A DNA stretch of 19,917 bases, taken from the NCBI GenBank assembly GCA_002428685.1, contig DIXL01000002.1, positions 2,694 to 22,610 of the forward strand, given 5' to 3'. Below are positions 16,708-19,917 of this stretch, in pieces (position 1 is the first letter of the stretch; every line of letters starts with the position of its first letter). The translations under genes were made by a program, and so were the position numbers. Below the pieces are notes generated by a model that was given only the letters and a program-made list of their open reading frames with translations, had not been told where the DNA came from and ran no database searches. This DNA is from Cloacimonetes bacterium UBA6081. Its GTDB lineage: Bacteria > Cloacimonadota > Cloacimonadia > Cloacimonadales > Cloacimonadaceae.

Positions 16708-18153
16708 ATGAAACGCAGTTTACTCAGCTGGACACTTCTCTTTATAACGCTATTGTTGTTTGCCCAAAATACGCTTAGCATAAATGGCCTCAACGAAGCC
16801 AAGTTTATTTATCGCACAGCCCCAGATTCGCTAAATGCCTATTTTACCGATAGTTTTGCCTTCAATCTGGCCTATCGCAATTTCGGCTTCGGCATGAAGT
16901 TTATTGCCGAATTGCCCAAATATTCCACAGAGCAGTCCGAACTGTTTGACGAGCTGGATGCCAATCGCATGGAACTTGGCTGGAAGGAATTTTATGCCAC
17001 TTATGAAAAGGAATCCCTTACCGTTCATGCCGGAACCACGGAAGAAAGCTTTGGTAGCGGAATCGTGTTTCGCAGCTTCCAGGATTTGGAATTTGACGAA
17101 GATCACCGTTTGGAAAGCTTTTTGGTAAAATACAATGATAAACTGAAGTTCAAGGCAATTTATGGAGCTATCGAAAATCCCACAAGTGTAGGTAAATACG
17201 ATCTGGCTTATGGTGCTGATCTGCAAAGTCCCAGCTTTATGGGTATAAGCCTTGGTGCATCGGCAAATGCTTTTAGAAATCTAACCGGCTCTCAAATCTA
17301 CAGTCAGCGTGATGTGTTTGGGGCCAGGATGTCCATTGCTACAGGCGGGCTGGATTTGCAGGCGGAAGCAGCCCTCAGCAGACTATATCACCAAACCGGA
17401 ATTGCCGCTAAAGACGGGAAAGCTATTTATGTAAACGGCAATTATTCTTGGGGAGCAGTGTCAATTGGGGCAGCGTATAAGCAGTATGACGCCTTTCAAT
17501 ACCGTTTGCACGATTTGCCTTCTGCAAATCATCACAACGAAACTCTTTCCGATGCCTCGGCCAGCGGAGAAGACGAAATAGGCTATCAGGGTTTTGGCAC
17601 TATAGCTATTTCCCAAGCCCTGTCTTTGAATATTGACTATGCCGAAGCCTGGAATAGCAATAAAGACCTACAGATGAACGATGGCTACGCAGCCTTGGAA
17701 TGGATCCTAAACGGCCGCATGTTGGGGATTTCTTATGGACACATCGAAAAACTTGATGAGCATCTGAACACCTGGCAACAAGATTTAATTCCCGCTGTGC
17801 AAGCTGGAATAACGCTGTTTGGGACACCGGTGCAGTTAAGTGCGGAATACAAAGTGGTTTCCAAACAAAAACACGAACTGGAGTCAGAACACTTCGAGCC
17901 AAAAGTGCAAGGGGATTTCAGCCTGGGCAAACTGTCTCTTTCCCTGGGAGCACAAAGCCAGTGGGAAGAAATTGGAGAGTTTAGGGACAGCCGCTATTGG
18001 GCTTCCATGGAAGCAAAATACCCCATTTTCAGCCATAGCGATTTAACGGTTTTCGCCGGTAAAGAAGCGGGCGGAAAGGTTTGCCGCAATGGTGTTTGCC
18101 GCTATGTGGCACCTTTTCAGGGCTTGAAAGTGGAACTTAATACCAGGTTTTAG
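16708..18153 (+). CDS. DUF6029-like outer-membrane beta-barrel protein
   Basis: A 481-residue exported protein with signal peptide 1-20 and then alternating amphipathic strands rich in aromatic residues, ending in a terminal Phe (LNTRF), as in outer-membrane barrels. The C-terminal block AGKEAGGKVCRNGVCRYVAPF (cysteines C459 and C464) resembles the conserved end of DUF6029-type proteins of Bacteroidetes and related phyla; that family assignment is from memory. The middle contains strand pairs such as LNIDYAEAWNSN, LGISYGHIEK and VQLSAEYKVV. No function is established. The CX4C pair next to three thioredoxin-fold genes suggests a redox-linked barrel, perhaps a client or an exporter; this is inference. 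It starts 3 nt after the TlpA-like stop, with GAGGCGG as RBS. Confidence 0.75.
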   Translation: MKRSLLSWTLLFITLLLFAQNTLSINGLNEAKFIYRTAPDSLNAYFTDSFAFNLAYRNFGFGMKFIAELPKYSTEQSELFDELDANRMELGWKEFYATYEKESLTVHAGTTEESFGSGIVFRSFQDLEFDEDHRLESFLVKYNDKLKFKAIYGAIENPTSVGKYDLAYGADLQSPSFMGISLGASANAFRNLTGSQIYSQRDVFGARMSIATGGLDLQAEAALSRLYHQTGIAAKDGKAIYVNGNYSWGAVSIGAAYKQYDAFQYRLHDLPSANHHNETLSDASASGEDEIGYQGFGTIAISQALSLNIDYAEAWNSNKDLQMNDGYAALEWILNGRMLGISYGHIEKLDEHLNTWQQDLIPAVQAGITLFGTPVQLSAEYKVVSKQKHELESEHFEPKVQGDFSLGKLSLSLGAQSQWEEIGEFRDSRYWASMEAKYPIFSHSDLTVFAGKEAGGKVCRNGVCRYVAPFQGLKVELNTRF

Positions 18154-18236
18154 TATATTAACCACCGAGAACCCCGAATGCACCGAACAAACCTGCTAAC
18201 CATTAACCCGTTAACCAAAATAAGGAGTCTGAATAA
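18154..18236. repeat. Intergenic 9-bp periodic CCGA array and TAACC repeats
   Basis: CCGA occurs at 18165, 18174 and 18183, exactly 9 bp apart, with variable bases between. TAACC occurs at 18159, 18196, 18203 and 18211. The RBS AAGGAG of the next gene follows at about 18222. The short array may be chance, but a second 9-bp periodic array lies just beyond the same gene. Confidence 0.5.
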
Positions 18237-19580
18237 ATGAAACACATAATGATAGCTATATTGCTGCTCAGCTTTGGCCTGCTGGCGGCCGAAATAACTT
18301 ATTGGCCTACAACCTCCATAGCTGAGGATTTTGGTGCCACCTGGTGTGGTGGTTGTCCCTTTGCCTGGGAAGGTTTGCAAGTGCTGCATGGCTATACCCA
18401 TAATGGCGAATTGATTAGTGCCAAGCTTTATACTGAAAGTGCCGAGCTTAGCAGCCCTGAGATTCAGCAACGCTTTGATTACTATGAAGTTATTGGGATT
18501 CCTGCTGTAATATTTAACGGTAAAATCCGCATTGATGGCAGTGGTGATGGCATAGCAGATGGCAGCCTGTATGGGGCAGCCTTAAATCAATTTCGTTATA
18601 CCTCCAGCCCCATCAAAATGAATATCGGCAGTTTTTCTGCTACGGGCGGAACCTTATCCGGAACCATCGAAATGGTTTCTCCCACCGAGTCTATCAGCAA
18701 TGCCAATATTGTCTATTACTTGCTGGAGAACAGCGTGGGCAGCGAAACACATGTGGTGCGAAGCGTTCTGTATGACAATAATTTTGCCCTTAGCGGAGCA
18801 GGAAACACACATAACTATAACAAAACTTTCGCTCTGAACACAGCCTGGAACACCGCAAATTTGTGGGCAATAGCCGCAGTACAATTGGAAAATAAAGCCA
18901 TTGTCCAAAGCGTCTCCACACTGCCCTTGCCAGCTAATAATTTGCGTGCCGCCATGAACTGGAATCCCTGGATGGAAGGCCCTGCCAACTATAGCCACAA
19001 TTCCCAAACTTTCTGGCTTTACAATTTCGGTGCGCCAGACAATTATACCACGCACATAGCAGTGGATTATGCTCCGGCTGACTGGTATTTTAACTACTGT
19101 GATGAAGAAGGCAATTGCTATCCCGGGCACCTGGAAACTCCTGTAAGCCTGGGGACCGGAGATACAAAGGATTTTCATCTCAACATCTGGATTGGTTCTC
19201 CGGGTTATGCCTATTTCCGTTTTGTAATCAGCAGCCCCAATCTGGGTGAATACAGCATTCCTTTCCACTACCAGGTGGAAGGAACCAGTGTGTCTGATCC
19301 CACCTTAAGCCCTGCTGCATTCCGAATTAGCGGCCTTTATCCCAATCCTGTTTCCAAAGCTGCTGTTTTTACCGTGCTGTCCGGCAAAAACACTCCCGAA
19401 GCCACCATAGATGTATTTAATCTAAAGGGTCAAAAAGTGCAATGCCTGGATGCCAAAAACCTGCAAGGGGGTGAAAATATGATCAGCTTTACTCCGGAGA
19501 GCACCTTGCCTAATGGTATCTATTTTTACCGGCTGCAAGGCAGTAGTGCAAAAGCGGGAAAGTTTATCCTGGTGAAATAG
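18237..19580 (+). CDS. Secreted CGGC thioredoxin-fold (Omp28-like) protein with sorting tail
   Basis: A 447-residue exported protein. The signal peptide is about 1-18. An Omp28/thioredoxin-like domain (about 20-125) carries C37-GG-C40 in EDFGATWCGGCPFAWEGL and a likely cis-proline P89 in GIPAVIFNG. Residues 130-360 form beta-rich domains, including a second cysteine pair, C288 and C294, in FNYCDEEGNCYPG, probably a disulfide. Residues 362-447 are a Por-secretion/FlgD-Ig-like tail: LYPNP (367-371), VFNLKGQKV, NGIYFYRL and a final FILVK. The tail shares the NLKGQKV core with the endonuclease tail at 13099. The protein is likely exposed outside the cell or on the surface. An 83-nt gap separates it from the barrel gene, so it may share that transcript or have its own promoter. 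AAGGAG lies 9 nt before the ATG. Confidence 0.88.
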   Translation: MKHIMIAILLLSFGLLAAEITYWPTTSIAEDFGATWCGGCPFAWEGLQVLHGYTHNGELISAKLYTESAELSSPEIQQRFDYYEVIGIPAVIFNGKIRIDGSGDGIADGSLYGAALNQFRYTSSPIKMNIGSFSATGGTLSGTIEMVSPTESISNANIVYYLLENSVGSETHVVRSVLYDNNFALSGAGNTHNYNKTFALNTAWNTANLWAIAAVQLENKAIVQSVSTLPLPANNLRAAMNWNPWMEGPANYSHNSQTFWLYNFGAPDNYTTHIAVDYAPADWYFNYCDEEGNCYPGHLETPVSLGTGDTKDFHLNIWIGSPGYAYFRFVISSPNLGEYSIPFHYQVEGTSVSDPTLSPAAFRISGLYPNPVSKAAVFTVLSGKNTPEATIDVFNLKGQKVQCLDAKNLQGGENMISFTPESTLPNGIYFYRLQGSSAKAGKFILVK

Positions 19581-19588
19581 GACTTTTG

Positions 19589-19639
19589 TGGACGATATGG
19601 ACACGACAAAGAAAACTGCTTTTCTGTCCATATTGTCCA
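19589..19639 (+). terminator. Stem-loop after the CGGC protein gene
   Basis: Bases 19589-19603 pair with 19625-19639 over 15 bp with a single G-U position. Inside the loop a further stem forms (GAAAA, 19611-19615, with TTTTC, 19620-19624). It begins 9 nt after the stop codon at 19578-19580. No T-run follows, so it could be a factor-independent end of weak type or simply a by-product of inverted copies of the GTCCA repeat. Confidence 0.45.
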
Positions 19640-19670
19640 TTCAGTCCACTGAGTCCATTTCGTCCAACTC
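19626..19670 (+). repeat. Five GTCCA repeats with exact 9-bp period
   Basis: GTCCA starts at 19626, 19635, 19644, 19653 and 19662, each followed by four variable bases. Two inverted copies (TGGAC at 19589 and 19598) lie upstream, also 9 bp apart. The constant core with free spacers differs from a simple slippage repeat. Confidence 0.85.
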
Positions 19671-19676
19671 ACTGCG

Positions 19677-19859
19677 TCAGCTCTCCTTTTCTTTGTCTAT
19701 AAGATTTGTGATCCAGCTTATTATGTCCTGAAACACCGAGGTATTCAGGCGGTAGAATATGAACTGCCCGTTTTTTTGGGCGACGATCAAAACTGCTAAT
19801 ATGGCAAAATTTATGCCCACTTGCTCTAAGTTTATTTGCAATATTGTTGCATTACTATA
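19677..19859 (-). pseudogene. Probable remnant of an ArsR-type HTH regulator
   Basis: The minus-strand frame ending in TGA at 19677-19679 encodes IVAQKNGQFIFYRLNTS followed by VFQDIISWITNLIDKEKES. The first part looks like the wing of an ArsR-family winged helix, and the second like its C-terminal helix. Upstream in this frame the recognition-helix sequence is not convincing, about four residues seem to be missing before the wing (LAVL directly joined to IVAQ), and a stop occurs at 19860-19862. No ATG with an RBS is visible. A decayed 3' fragment is the best reading; a frameshifted gene continuing past the window edge is the alternative. Confidence 0.4.
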
Positions 19860-19917
19860 TCACTGCTATAGCACTACTATCAATCACAGTAATGCCATAG
19901 TGTTGTGTCAAACTTGG

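Larger units (their letters stand above)
19581..19917. other. Right-edge intergenic region
   Basis: This 337-bp stretch has no intact gene. It contains a hairpin and a GTCCA array (19589-19670), a probable ArsR-type remnant on the minus strand (19677-19859), and AT-rich DNA with an 8-bp inverted pair, GCATTACT (19849-19856) and AGTAATGC (19888-19895). Confidence 0.7.

Overview
The window looks like a piece of chromosome from an uncultured bacterium of the FCB group, most likely Candidatus Cloacimonadota (Cloacimonas-like). This is inference from gene content, not from a marker gene. The supporting signs are a very large gingipain-type C25 protease, Por-secretion-type C-terminal domains (YPNP ... 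NLKGQKV ... GIYF), Omp28-like thioredoxin-fold proteins, a DUF6029-like outer-membrane barrel, and moderate GC with frequent RBS-driven TTG starts.

Layout. Positions 1-864 hold the 3' two thirds of an RNase G/E gene on the + strand. A convergent gap (865-1121) contains a ~140-bp element with 32-bp inverted ends. A minus-strand block follows, transcribed 9995 to 1122: an MFS transporter, a striking 38-bp perfect-type hairpin, a 1860-residue secreted C25 (gingipain-like) endopeptidase, and an M14 metallocarboxypeptidase whose start overlaps the protease stop by 4 nt. A 341-bp divergent region (9996-10336) carries a cruciform-type hairpin, two tandem 52-bp repeats and a candidate promoter. From there everything reads on the + strand: adenosine deaminase, sedoheptulose-7-phosphate isomerase (gmhA), a secreted endonuclease I with a sorting tail, and then a tight five-gene envelope redox cluster. 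That cluster is DsbD, a lipoprotein with an NTF2-like domain and a CSYC Omp28-type domain, a TlpA-like CKPC thioredoxin, a DUF6029-like beta-barrel with a CX4C pair, and a secreted CGGC thioredoxin-fold protein with a sorting tail. The right edge (19581-19917) has a periodic GTCCA array and what looks like the remnant of an ArsR-type regulator on the minus strand.

How the genes may work together. The C25 and M14 proteases form a translationally coupled endo-/exopeptidase pair, which recalls gingipain plus the CPG70 carboxypeptidase of Porphyromonas and would suit an amino-acid-fermenting lifestyle. The secreted nuclease and adenosine deaminase could both serve nucleic-acid scavenging. The dsbD cluster could move reducing equivalents from the cytoplasm through DsbD to periplasmic, lipid-anchored and outer-membrane or secreted CXXC partners. 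It is the strongest candidate here for an under-described system.

No tRNA, rRNA, CRISPR array or insertion-sequence transposase was seen.
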